From Symsagittifera roscoffensis (lineage: Eukaryota; Xenacoelomorpha; Acoela; Convolutidae): a stretch of 64,000 nucleotides of DNA. Position 1 is the stretch's first letter. The number at the start of each line of letters is the position of its first letter. The notes under the pieces were generated by a model. It worked only from the letters and a program-made list of their open reading frames with translations, was not told the DNA's origin and searched no databases. Below, in pieces: positions 9,354 to 17,279 of this stretch. A program made the position numbers and the translations under genes. The stretch covers positions 78,158,512 to 78,222,511 of the forward strand of contig NC_087064.1 of assembly GCF_963678635.1 (NCBI RefSeq), in the 5' to 3' direction.

Positions 9354-9940
9354 ATGTTAACCCAAAGAAAGAAAACTAAAAAATTGTTTTTCAACCATCT
9401 CATTATTTTAGATATTGAAGGATTTAAATGTGGCAAGAAACCTTTGATCATATGGAACTTTCTGTTTGCTCTGCTAATACAATTGATACAATTCATTTTC
9501 TGCCACCAGTTCAATTCAACAATTTATCAAAAGAAGAGAAAAAAGCGTACAATTGGGTATCTAAATTTCTACACGGGCTTCGTTGGGACGAAGGTGAATA
9601 CCCTTACTCATACTTGGATCAAATTTTTGACAGCATTCGTTTGAGGAACCCAAATTCCCATTTTTTTGCTAAAGGTACACAAAAATCTGTTTTATTAGCT
9701 GAATACTTGAAATTACCCGTGACAAATTTGGAAGAGTTTGGCTGCCCAAAGATTGAACAGTTATTGGGTCAAGAAAAACATATTTGCAAACGACATTCTC
9801 ATTTACTTCCCTCACATCAATTATTAAAGCATTGTACCCGTAGAAAATCCAAAGTTTTTTTCGATTGGTTACAAAATGAACTGTCCAATGATGCAAACAA
9901 CCTTATCTCCAAATTTGGTGGTTTACGCTTCAATGACTAA
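9354..9940 (+). pseudogene. DEDD/RNase H-fold nuclease-like gene, frameshifted
   Basis: The start (ATG 9,354) reads in one frame to a DIEGF motif at ~9,413, the kind of Asp-x-Glu seen at the first active-site strand of DnaQ-like exonucleases, and then loses the frame. From ~9,455 the protein continues one frame over, with a HGLRWDEG segment, a long helical part, LEEFGCPKIEQL and a His/Cys-rich tail (CKRHSHLLP...HCTRRKS) ending at 9,940. The break falls at TATGGAACTT (9,451-9,460) and looks like a one-base loss. Proteins of this general layout occur in arthropod and cnidarian Polintons; nuclease activity is inferred. The copy is probably inactive unless the break is a sequencing error. Confidence 0.55.
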
Positions 9941-10220
9941 TCAGAGTCCTGAAAACAATTTAACACCAAGAATTAAAGTTACTCTTACACGGACAGGCAT
10001 ATTAGATTGTCGAGGAAAACCTCTCCTGCAAAAACTCGAACAAATTACACTGAACGATATCGAAATCGACAATTTACGGAAATTTTTTACAGTTCTTGAC
10101 TACTTTCACCTGTACAATGTCCAGACTCCAGGAATTTCGCCAGTCAATTCCGTTGTTCAATCTCAACCTGGAAGGGCTGCAACCTCAGCTGGGAGAGAGA
10201 AGACAAATCCATTTGCATGA
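9933..10220 (+). CDS. Small 95-residue ORF of unknown function
   Basis: The ATG at 9,933 overlaps the stop of the preceding gene (ATGACTAA), a compact arrangement common in virus-like elements. An in-frame ATG at 9,876 would add 19 residues. The protein reads as a globular small domain (TPRIKVTLTRTG..., then ITLNDIEIDNL) and is overlapped at its 3' end by the next ORF in another frame, so either this end or the next start may be wrong. No recognised motif. Confidence 0.4.
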   Translation: MTNQSPENNLTPRIKVTLTRTGILDCRGKPLLQKLEQITLNDIEIDNLRKFFTVLDYFHLYNVQTPGISPVNSVVQSQPGRAATSAGREKTNPFA

Positions 10221-10416
10221 CCATCAGCTTCCAGCTGAACTGAAAGAATTAGTCAAAACTGATAACGTTGAGGAAATACATTTAGTTCAAGCCACTATCA
10301 GAGTTGCTGCTCATTTTGTTGTAAAGTTCAAATCTAATTGTAACCATGACAAATTCACAAAGTATGAGTTTTTCTTCATTGAACGAGGAGTTGATTTGCC
10401 TATTGAACCGAAATGA
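10117..10416 (+). CDS. Small protein, first of two tandem related ORFs
   Basis: 99 residues from the ATG at 10,117 (MSRLQEFRQ...). The segment LPAELKELVKTDNVEEI followed by a hydrophobic strand and HFVVKFKSN parallels LPKEILDEISTGNVEKI ... YIIKYKPNGN in the next ORF (10,515-10,811), so the two are probably paralogues from a local duplication. The start overlaps the 3' end of the upstream ORF in a different frame. Function unknown. Confidence 0.5.
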   Translation: MSRLQEFRQSIPLFNLNLEGLQPQLGERRQIHLHDHQLPAELKELVKTDNVEEIHLVQATIRVAAHFVVKFKSNCNHDKFTKYEFFFIERGVDLPIEPK

Positions 10417-10514
10417 CGAATCACTTATATATGCCAAGTTTTGTGAATCATAATAAATATAATTATTGATTGTTTTCATTTTCTTTTGATCTTGTGTGAT
10501 TACTAGTTGCTAAC

Positions 10515-10811
10515 ATGTCGTGTTTGAAAATTCAAAATTTCAAAAAAATATTTTTGCCAAAAGAAAACACACAAAATGTGAGTTTAACAGGTGAAAATTT
10601 ACCAAAAGAGATATTAGACGAAATCAGTACCGGAAACGTAGAAAAAATTGTTCGGATACTTCTGACAGACAAAAACATAGCAAGATATATAATAAAATAC
10701 AAACCAAACGGCAATAGATCAGAGAGAAAAAAAGGCGATTGGTATGCAGTTGTAACTATCAACCTTGATACAAATAAGCAAAAAAAGTCTTCCAGTAAAC
10801 ATGGAAATTGA
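10515..10811 (+). CDS. Small basic protein, second of two tandem related ORFs
   Basis: 98 residues, Lys-rich (net basic), sharing the LPxE(L/I) ... NVE(E/K)I ... KYKxN pattern with the ORF at 10,117-10,416. The C-terminal tail (KQKKSSSKHGN) is basic. Its last codons overlap the start of the membrane protein gene (ATG 10,801) by 11 bp in another frame. A nucleic-acid-binding role would fit the charge but nothing specific shows it. Confidence 0.55.
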   Translation: MSCLKIQNFKKIFLPKENTQNVSLTGENLPKEILDEISTGNVEKIVRILLTDKNIARYIIKYKPNGNRSERKKGDWYAVVTINLDTNKQKKSSSKHGN

Positions 10812-11091
10812 AGAAACCACCACTGTCGAGAACAATGATTGTGACTTTGTTGACATTGGTGTTGCCGAAAAGTCTTTATCTCACGAAAACAGATCTTGGA
10901 AATTTTGTAATTCTGTTTCTCTTCCGTCTGCAGAAGTTGTCTTTTTCACGCAAGTCTGTTTCATTTTCATTTTGCTCTCTTTATCTATTTCAAAATTGTC
11001 TTTTTACAACCTTAGTTGTGATGAGACTGCCATTTGGCTTTCAATACTATCCAGTACAGTTGGTTACATGTTACCCAATCCAAAGTTATAA
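10801..11091 (+). CDS. Polinton small transmembrane protein, 96 residues
   Basis: Starts MEIEETTT at 10,801. An acidic N-terminus leads to SLPSAEVVFFTQV, a ~20-residue hydrophobic helix (FIFILLSLSISKLSF), then a second hydrophobic stretch ending SSTVGYMLPNPKL. A small membrane protein with an 'LP-x-(S/A)-EVVF' entry and a 'GY-x-LPNP' exit commonly sits just upstream of the packaging ATPase in Polintons; the two ends are the well-kept parts here. Role unproven; a virion or egress membrane component is the usual guess. Two bases separate its stop from the ATPase start. Confidence 0.7.
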   Translation: MEIEETTTVENNDCDFVDIGVAEKSLSHENRSWKFCNSVSLPSAEVVFFTQVCFIFILLSLSISKLSFYNLSCDETAIWLSILSSTVGYMLPNPKL

Positions 11092-11093
11092 TA

Positions 11094-11785
11094 ATGAATA
11101 AGATCATTTCAACAAAAGATCGTCTGTTTATGTCCGTTTCAGGTCCCTCAGGGGGAAAAAAACTGATTTAATTTTTCAAATGCTTCTCAAAGGTACATTC
11201 TATCCATCGTATAACAAGATATTTTATTTTTATCTTCACGATCAACCCAAATACCGTTCCTTTGTTTCTCACAACAAATTTGATATTGAATTTATAAAAT
11301 TATCCAGCTTTGAAATTGTTAATAACTTACGGGATTGTATGATTGTCTTTGATGATACCTGTGAAGAAATTTTTAATGAAAAAGATTTTGTTAAATTAGC
11401 TACAGCAGGCCGACATAAAAATGTTCATGTTATTTATGTCAAGCACAATTTATTTCAGCAAAGTAAGCAATCACGTACAATAGATTTGAATACAACTCAC
11501 TTAATTTTGTTCAAATCACCTCGAGACATTCAACAAATTGATTATTTAGGCAGACAGTTGAATAATGCAAACTTCCTCCGTCATGCGTATCAGTTGGCAA
11601 CGAAAGAAGATTTCGGTCATCTGTTGATAGACTTGGATCCCAAAACTTCAGAATGTCTTCGTTATTCGTCAAACATAGTTCCACCATCACCAACCATTTT
11701 CTATTTACCATCCTCAAAAGCAGTTATCACATCTCTTGAAAATGAAAGAGAAAGAATTATGTATATTGAAGCAAATGCTCAATAG
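11094..11785 (+). pseudogene. A32-like (FtsK/HerA-type) packaging ATPase, broken at the P-loop
   Basis: In Polintons and related viruses this enzyme pumps DNA into the capsid. The ATG at 11,094 reads through MSVSGPSGG, the start of the Walker A loop, into a G5A7 run (11,151-11,162), after which the frame stops at 11,169. The remaining ~200 residues are open in the -1 frame: a Walker B-like strand MIVFDD, and the NLF ... SRTIDLN ... LFKSPRD sensor region typical of this ATPase group, to 11,785. The loop also reads as if a conserved Gly is replaced by Lys. The simplest explanation is homopolymer indel or point decay; the A7 run is also the kind of sequence on which -1 slippage can occur. Confidence 0.85.
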
Positions 11786-12032
11786 TCGCCATTGTAGATC
11801 AATTTTGACAGAAGCTGATTCAAATTTTATTAGATTTCTTTGCGATTGTTTTGTAAATGTTTTTCTGGGACATGTTCCAGCTAACAAGAGTTTCATCGAG
11901 AGTAAGAAAATACCGTTTGGAAAAATTGTTGACCCTAAGTTTAGTATCCGAGAAAAACGAAAAGTTTTGGCAAACAATATTTCACTGGTTAAATCAATCG
12001 GAGAATCGTGTTACATTTACTTGAAAAACTAG
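11775..12032 (+). CDS. Conserved small Polinton protein downstream of the ATPase
   Basis: 85 residues from the ATG at 11,775, overlapping the ATPase 3' end by 11 bp; an in-frame ATG 39 bp upstream is possible. The pattern RSILTEADSNFIRFLCDCFVN-V-x-G followed by a basic IREKRKVLANNI helix matches a short protein that recurs in Polinton genomes between the ATPase and capsid blocks ('ILxxAdxxLIxxLcEcxxNVLxGxVp ... KKkxL'). Its function is not established. The usual Gly-Gly-Phe-Leu ending is not seen here. Confidence 0.65.
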   Translation: MLNSRHCRSILTEADSNFIRFLCDCFVNVFLGHVPANKSFIESKKIPFGKIVDPKFSIREKRKVLANNISLVKSIGESCYIYLKN

Positions 12033-12042
12033 AATCTCAGGC

Positions 12043-12987
12043 ATGTATGCTGAAGAATTCATCCTCATTCCTCGAAAAACATATGCTCCAGATGAAAAAA
12101 CTGCACCACAATCTCAAATCCTTCATAATCCATTAATTAACGACAAATCATCTCAACTCAATTACATACAACGATTTCGAGAACGAAATATCAGCCGTGA
12201 CTCTCCACCACCATTAAACCCAACATCTCCTATTCCTTTAACCCCTAATAATTTAGTACCAAATCTGCACCGAAAAAGAAGTTTATCTGCACTTACTAAT
12301 TTCAGTGGTGATGGTGATGATGAAGCAGAAAAAAATTTTGAATCAAACAATTCACTGCAGCAGACAAGTTCAAAGAGAACAGAAAAAAACGATGAAAAAA
12401 GTAATGGAAAAACCGCTGAAGTGTTTCGAAAGGTTATGGAATCCATTCAAGAGCTATTGGAAGCTAATAAATTGGAAAGGGCAAACATCGTGCTAAAGCA
12501 GTTGTTCAAAGTTGAATCCTTGACTTTAGACGTTGACGGATATGTTTTAATTCAAGGAAAACCAACACTCGTTAAAATTGAATCTTTTTTGTACGATACA
12601 CAGCAAAACACAAAAAAACTTGAGGGTGTTTTTTATCCACAAATTTTGAAAGAACTGAATCTTGATCCTAGCTTAGTGTCCAACACTTATGCCAAACAGA
12701 TTCTCCGCTCGCTTAAGAGCGAAGCAGCTAAGCCCTTCTCAACTTCTTCCTCCTTCGTCTCCGACGACAACCCGACAACTGAGGACTCGAAGAGATCAAA
12801 ACCCTCCTCTTCGAAGACTCGATCGACAACTCTCAAACCCAGAACCAAGCAATCAGACAAAAGAAAAACCCAGAAAAAAGAATTTTTCCCCAACGACGAC
12901 GATGACGACGATGATAAAAACTATGAAAGCAGTAAAGAATCGTTTGCGACTACGTCAACAAAAGAATGGAAATCCTACTATCAGTGA
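12043..12987 (+). CDS. Polinton 314-residue protein with C-terminal disordered acidic tail
   Basis: An intact ORF starting MYAEEFILIPRK, an opening like other Polinton proteins of this position ('x-x-V-L-(I/V)-P'). Residues ~25-115 are Pro/Ser/Asn-rich and disordered; ~120-220 form a compact domain (a helix VFRKVMESIQELLEANKLE, then LDVDGYVLIQGKPTL); the rest is Ser/Lys-rich with a run of eight Asp at ~290. Its last 86 codons overlap the beginning of the integrase gene in another frame. The ATG lies ten bases after the preceding stop. Function unknown, probably a virion-associated protein. Confidence 0.65.
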   Translation: MYAEEFILIPRKTYAPDEKTAPQSQILHNPLINDKSSQLNYIQRFRERNISRDSPPPLNPTSPIPLTPNNLVPNLHRKRSLSALTNFSGDGDDEAEKNFESNNSLQQTSSKRTEKNDEKSNGKTAEVFRKVMESIQELLEANKLERANIVLKQLFKVESLTLDVDGYVLIQGKPTLVKIESFLYDTQQNTKKLEGVFYPQILKELNLDPSLVSNTYAKQILRSLKSEAAKPFSTSSSFVSDDNPTTEDSKRSKPSSSKTRSTTLKPRTKQSDKRKTQKKEFFPNDDDDDDDKNYESSKESFATTSTKEWKSYYQ

Positions 12988-13918
12988 AAAAAAGAAACTC
13001 AAATTACTCTACACAAAAGGTCCAGCTGCATTTGGTAGCGTTAAAAATTTAACAAATGCTAGTCAACTCTCACCAAAAAAAGTTAGAAATTTTCTGAGAT
13101 CTCAATCATCACATACAAAGTATGGATTGTTTCGTAAAACATATCCTCGGCTAAAAGTGATTGTTAACGATATCAACGAAATTTGGTCTCTTGACTTGGC
13201 TTATGTTGATAAATTGGCTAAATATAACCGAGGGGTACGATATTTGTTAGTTGCTGTCGATTGCCTCTCTCGCTACTTACGAGTGGAACCCCTGAAGACC
13301 AAATATGCTAAGGAAACAACCGAAGCTTTCAAAAAAATGATCAAAACAAAACAACCAAAAAAAGTTTGGGTTGACAAAGGCACCGAGTTTAAAGGAGAGT
13401 TCGAAAAGTTATGTACTAAACGAGAAATCATCAAATACAATACTCACAGTGAAAAAAAATCAGCGTTTGCCGAAAGAAACATTCGATCGCTGAAAAGTAT
13501 TATGTACAAATACTTGGAGTTTGAATGGACTTACAGTTATATTGAAAAATTACAAAGTTTTGTTCAAACAATTAACTCACGCGTTAATAGAGTAACAAAA
13601 TTGGCTCCAAACAAGGTCACAAGAAAACATGTACCTGCTTTAGTTTCATTAATTGCAAACAGTTCATCGAAGTTGGTACAGAAACCAAAATTTTATGTTG
13701 GTGACTATGTTCGAATAGCCAAGACTGACTTGCCTTTTAGAAAAGGTTACAAGCAGATTTTTACAGACGAAGTTTTTGAAATAGTTGCCATTCCTACTGT
13801 AAACCCTCCAACATACAGTCTCATTGATGCGGAAAAGGAAGAAATCAGCGGAAAATTTTATGAAAAAGAACTTAGTTTAATTGGAAACAAAGCTGATTAT
13901 AACGAAAATGGGCAGTGA
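12902..13918 (+). CDS. Polinton retroviral-type integrase (RVE family)
   Basis: DDE-type integrase that inserts the linear element. Catalytic residues appear in order as SLDLAY (D), WVDKGTEF (D) and FAERNIRS (E), with about 33 residues between the second Asp and the Glu. After the core come a helical segment and a C-terminal SH3-like module (PKFYVGDYVRIAK ... RKGYKQIFTDEVFEI) as in other Polinton integrases. No zinc-binding HHCC is clear at the N-terminus, but a KKVRNFLRSQSSHTKYG segment precedes the core as is usual. The frame is open back to 12,689, inside the upstream gene; starts at 12,902, 12,911 or 12,923 are more plausible because the upstream text is Arg/Pro-rich shadow sequence. The gene appears intact. 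Confidence 0.9.
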   Translation: MTTMIKTMKAVKNRLRLRQQKNGNPTISEKKKLKLLYTKGPAAFGSVKNLTNASQLSPKKVRNFLRSQSSHTKYGLFRKTYPRLKVIVNDINEIWSLDLAYVDKLAKYNRGVRYLLVAVDCLSRYLRVEPLKTKYAKETTEAFKKMIKTKQPKKVWVDKGTEFKGEFEKLCTKREIIKYNTHSEKKSAFAERNIRSLKSIMYKYLEFEWTYSYIEKLQSFVQTINSRVNRVTKLAPNKVTRKHVPALVSLIANSSSKLVQKPKFYVGDYVRIAKTDLPFRKGYKQIFTDEVFEIVAIPTVNPPTYSLIDAEKEEISGKFYEKELSLIGNKADYNENGQ

Positions 13919-14777
13919 TGAGTTTACTGTACATTTGATTTCAACAGCATCAATGGATTATTTCCCAGACAACACTTTGGCCAGTTTTAGAAATTTTTGT
14001 AAAGAAGAAATAGCTTTAGACGGAGATTGGAGAGTTGCTCTCTCAGAAATAATTTTCCCCACAAAATTAAACAATGTTACTGATGAGGAATTTACGTACT
14101 TCAGAGCATCCGAAGTAGTAGCCAGTAAATCCAACGCTGGCAATCGGAATACAATTTCCAGACCCTACTATGGCGAAGGAGTTTGTATCAAATCAGGAGA
14201 GTACACTTTTATAGAACAATTGATTAATGAGATAAAAACAAAACTCAAAGACAAAATTCATTTTGATGCGAGTCCTCAAGAAATCACGAATAGCATGAGC
14301 ATTTGGATGAACGCAAATGAAGGAATCTCATTGCCAAGTCCCCAAATACCCAGTCTGTTAGGCTACAATGCAAAGCTTGATGAGAACGGTGAATATCACA
14401 TTGGTTACAAAATGATACCCTCCTTCGATGCATCTTATGAGGGAAACGAACTGTACGAATCTCATTTCCCATATGACTTATCAAGTGGGACAAGTCTAAT
14501 TTTTGTCTATATTGACATTATTCAATACCAAACTGTTGGTGATGCAAAGGCCCCATTGTTACGCGTCATTGATTCAAATAGACGCATCAAAAACGGTAGT
14601 GCCTGCAGCATTGAACCTAATCATCGAAAAAACTTCACTAATTTAGACTACAAAAAATTATTCACTTCATCTGTACAATCAATATCGGTACAGTTGCGCA
14701 CAGAAACTGGAAGACTAGTGCCCTTTGCAGGAACTGGTAAAGTTGTGTTGACTCTAAAATTCAAGCGTTTTGATTGA
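13908..14777 (+). CDS. Polinton minor capsid protein (penton-like, single jelly roll)
   Basis: 289 residues from the ATG at 13,908, overlapping the integrase stop by 11 bp. The N-terminus (SDEFTVHLISTASMDYFPDN, then TLASFRNF and LDGDWRVALSEIIFP) is the signature of the Polinton minor capsid protein, which forms the pentameric vertices. The middle is Ser/Asn-rich; the C-terminal part ends SVQSISVQLRTETG ... GTGKVVLTLKFKR, a typical final strand pattern. The ORF is intact. An in-frame ATG nine codons upstream exists but lies inside the integrase. Confidence 0.88.
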   Translation: MGSDEFTVHLISTASMDYFPDNTLASFRNFCKEEIALDGDWRVALSEIIFPTKLNNVTDEEFTYFRASEVVASKSNAGNRNTISRPYYGEGVCIKSGEYTFIEQLINEIKTKLKDKIHFDASPQEITNSMSIWMNANEGISLPSPQIPSLLGYNAKLDENGEYHIGYKMIPSFDASYEGNELYESHFPYDLSSGTSLIFVYIDIIQYQTVGDAKAPLLRVIDSNRRIKNGSACSIEPNHRKNFTNLDYKKLFTSSVQSISVQLRTETGRLVPFAGTGKVVLTLKFKRFD

Positions 14778-14783
14778 AAACCA

Positions 14784-15206
14784 ATGGAACAATATTATGC
14801 AAAGCAAGCTTCACTTCCTCATTTCTCTGGACACTACCGACAACGCGGCAGTGGATTTGGCGCTTTGGCTGCTGGTATTGGTCGTGTTGCTATACCGTTT
14901 GCACGACGGGTTATTCTACCGGCAGCGAAAAAACTGGGCAGAGAACTTTTGATGAGTGCAGCGCCAGAACTAATTGATGTCGCTATGAAAAAGAAGTCTC
15001 CTAAACAAGCATTGAAAAACACTGTCACAAAAACTGCAAGAAAACAACTCGGTGGTGGTAGACGACGTCGTCGAAAGACACCCATGAATGAATTACGAAG
15101 AAGAAGGTCAGTAGGGGCTCGAAAAAGAAAAACAACCATTCGAAGAAAAACCAGACCAGTGAGAAGTCGAGCAGATTTTTTCTCAAACATAAAAAATGAT
15201 CGCTAA
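14784..15206 (+). CDS. Basic pVI/pX-like virion protein, 140 residues
   Basis: Begins six bases after the minor capsid stop and overlaps the major capsid start by 11 bp. Residues ~17-60 carry a Gly-rich RQRGSGFGALAAGIGR followed by an amphipathic helix (VILPAAKKLGRELLMSAAP), the layout of adenovirus pVI/pX-like proteins in Polintons. The C-terminal half is a highly basic Arg/Lys tail (GGGRRRRRK ..., TTIRRKTRPVRS), suited to binding packaged DNA. Membrane disruption and DNA condensation are known roles of the adenovirus counterparts; for this protein they are inferred from composition and position. Confidence 0.72.
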   Translation: MEQYYAKQASLPHFSGHYRQRGSGFGALAAGIGRVAIPFARRVILPAAKKLGRELLMSAAPELIDVAMKKKSPKQALKNTVTKTARKQLGGGRRRRRKTPMNELRRRRSVGARKRKTTIRRKTRPVRSRADFFSNIKNDR

Positions 15207-16503
15207 TTTGTTACCCAATGAAGCTACCCATAGCTCTCTGGATTTGTTTGAAAAACAACCTCTTTTGATTACTTTTGAAAACGCTTTTGATCAAAAAATT
15301 GGACCTGTCTATTCACCTAATGGACCAATGCTTGAATTTGAAATCACTGGTGACCGTAATAATTTTGTTGACCTGCAAAAAATTTATTTGGAAATACGAT
15401 GCAAAGTAACGCAATCAAGTGGAGCTGATCTGCGATACGACAACACTGATCCTACTGTGTCTGATTCACCGTTCCTCGTAAACAACTCCCTGTATTCCCT
15501 TTTCTCTGACTGTACCCTCTCTGCTAATGGACTCAAAATCTCAAATGCCAATAGTAATTTTGCGCATAAAAGCTTTATTGGAACAGAAGTTTCTAACAGC
15601 AAAGGAGCCAAGGACTCATGGCTTAAGTGTCAGGGATATCGTTTTGAAAACAATCCCGCTGCAATAGATGCAGCTGATTTCACATCTCAACGAGAACTGG
15701 TCCGTGAATCGAGGGAAATTTGGTTCTATGGACCCGCTGGAGTTGATTTTTTCACATGTGACAAGCATTTGTTGAGCGGTGTTACCCTCAGACTTTCCTA
15801 CAGACGTTCTCATGAAGACTTTCTCATTATATCGGAAGATGCTGCCAAGCATTACAAGCTGCAAATACTCGAAGCGAACCTATATGTTAGAAAAATGACT
15901 GCGACCGACCATGTGCTCTCTGCCATTGAATCAACTTTGCTCAAAACTCCTGCGAACTACCCATATCAAGAAGAAATTACAAAAACATTTCTTGCAACAG
16001 CTGGTCAGCGCAGCTGGCAACAGGAAGATATTTTTGCTCGTGAACCGGTGAGACAAATTATCATAGCATTTAACACAAATAATGCATTTCTAGGAACAAA
16101 CCGAACGAATCCTTTTCATTATCAAAAATTTGGACTGGAGCAAGTTACTTTGAGACGAAATGGTTTACCAATAGCAAGTACACCAATCAGTACACAAGAT
16201 CATAAGCGTCTCTTCTTCAATACACTATCAGCGCTGGGTTTGTTGCACTGCGGGCTGGGAATCACTCTGGATAACTACCAACAGCACTTTATTATGTGTT
16301 TTGATCTCACTAGCACACAGCAGGCAGCTCATGACTTCTTGCATCCAGAACTTACTAACTGCTCAGTTTCACTCGATCTTCAATTCTCAAACGCTTTGAC
16401 AGCAAACCTGGAAACTTTTGTTTGGGGTATACGCTCATCCAATGTATTTATTACTTCCGACCGCAAAGTTACAAAGAACGTCCTTCCCATTTCGACAGTC
16501 TGA
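15196..16503 (+). CDS. Polinton major capsid protein (double jelly roll)
   Basis: An intact 435-residue protein. The N-terminus has the pattern (LDLFEKQPLLITFEN..., then GPVYSPNGPMLEFEITG) and the phrase FVDLQKIYLEIRCKV that marks Polinton major capsid proteins. Alternating hydrophobic strands run to the end, with a Phe/Asn-rich loop region in the middle, as expected for two jelly-roll domains that assemble into trimers. Somewhat shorter than many relatives. It lies between the pVI-like and protease genes in the standard order and its reading frame shows no break, which supports recent activity or selection. Confidence 0.92.
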   Translation: MIANLLPNEATHSSLDLFEKQPLLITFENAFDQKIGPVYSPNGPMLEFEITGDRNNFVDLQKIYLEIRCKVTQSSGADLRYDNTDPTVSDSPFLVNNSLYSLFSDCTLSANGLKISNANSNFAHKSFIGTEVSNSKGAKDSWLKCQGYRFENNPAAIDAADFTSQRELVRESREIWFYGPAGVDFFTCDKHLLSGVTLRLSYRRSHEDFLIISEDAAKHYKLQILEANLYVRKMTATDHVLSAIESTLLKTPANYPYQEEITKTFLATAGQRSWQQEDIFAREPVRQIIIAFNTNNAFLGTNRTNPFHYQKFGLEQVTLRRNGLPIASTPISTQDHKRLFFNTLSALGLLHCGLGITLDNYQQHFIMCFDLTSTQQAAHDFLHPELTNCSVSLDLQFSNALTANLETFVWGIRSSNVFITSDRKVTKNVLPISTV

Positions 16504-16505
16504 AA

Positions 16506-16952
16506 ATGGATGAAATCCAGTTGCAGGACCTCATTCAGAATTGTAAACATCTGAAAAATAAGTTTTTTGGAGTATTTGCAGCCGACAATTTTCCACCTCA
16601 CATCCCAAACAACATCTTTATGATTGTGAACACTTCAAAATCAGATTCTCCGGGGACACATTGGATTGTGATATGCAACAGAAGAAATGTTTTATACTTC
16701 GCTGATCCTCTCGGTCTTCCTCTCTGGCAGTACACCAATCTGTATAAACGATTGAACGAGAATTTTCATCAAGTGACTGAATTGATGACAAACTTTCCCA
16801 TGCAAGACTCAAACTCTACCATGTGCGGTTCTTTTTGTATTTATATTGCACATTTGATTTTTGATAAAAACTTTAATGGTGATGCTTCTGATTTTGTTTA
16901 TATAACTGATCATGTTTTGAAACGTTTCGTAACTCACATGCGTACCCATTAA
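16506..16952 (+). CDS. Adenovirus-type cysteine (maturation) protease
   Basis: 148 residues from the ATG at 16,506, two bases after the capsid stop; the open frame extends upstream inside the capsid gene but that part is shadow. The catalytic residues are in the adenain order: His52 (GTHWIVI), Asp67 (FADPLG), Gln100 and Cys107 (TMCGSFC). Length is shorter than the ~200 residues of adenovirus protease. In Polintons and adenoviruses this enzyme processes virion precursors such as the pVI-like protein. Intact; last gene of the block. Confidence 0.9.
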   Translation: MDEIQLQDLIQNCKHLKNKFFGVFAADNFPPHIPNNIFMIVNTSKSDSPGTHWIVICNRRNVLYFADPLGLPLWQYTNLYKRLNENFHQVTELMTNFPMQDSNSTMCGSFCIYIAHLIFDKNFNGDASDFVYITDHVLKRFVTHMRTH

Positions 16953-17279
16953 CTAACCATTTAATATGGTTGATTTATACATTTTACAATTCAATTTTGA
17001 ACAATACATTCTTTTAGTAATTGAAATTTTACCCAATTGTTAACTGAATAGCAGTAATTCGAGAAGTTAAGCTTTTTATCAGAGTGAGAAAAAAAGTACA
17101 AAATCGATCTATGGGGGGATATCACCATACCAGCTACTGTTGCCTCCTTTCAGTACAATTTCCGGACGGGTTTCGAAACGCCGCCTTTCGGCTGAGAGTC
17201 GAGCGCCATGCGTTTTCCTCTACTCGGACCCCAAGAAATTTTGTTCCACTTCATTTTTATAGTAACAAGTTAGGTACAC
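16953..17279. other. Short noncoding stretch between protease gene and right TIR
   Basis: AT-rich, with no ORF of note. A probable 3' untranslated region for the plus-strand block. Confidence 0.5.

Noticed and set aside
8886-10500. Viral membrane-fusion protein as carried by some nematode Mavericks
   Set aside because: No ORF here is long enough or has a signal peptide plus transmembrane anchor; the ORFs are small and soluble-looking.
14834-15190. Minus-strand ORF opposite the pVI/pX-like gene
   Set aside because: It mirrors an Arg/Lys-rich coding strand, which yields Leu/Phe-rich antisense ORFs; the sense gene fits the Polinton order.
15384-15864. Minus-strand ORFs inside the major capsid gene
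   Set aside because: Antisense shadows of an intact, recognised gene.
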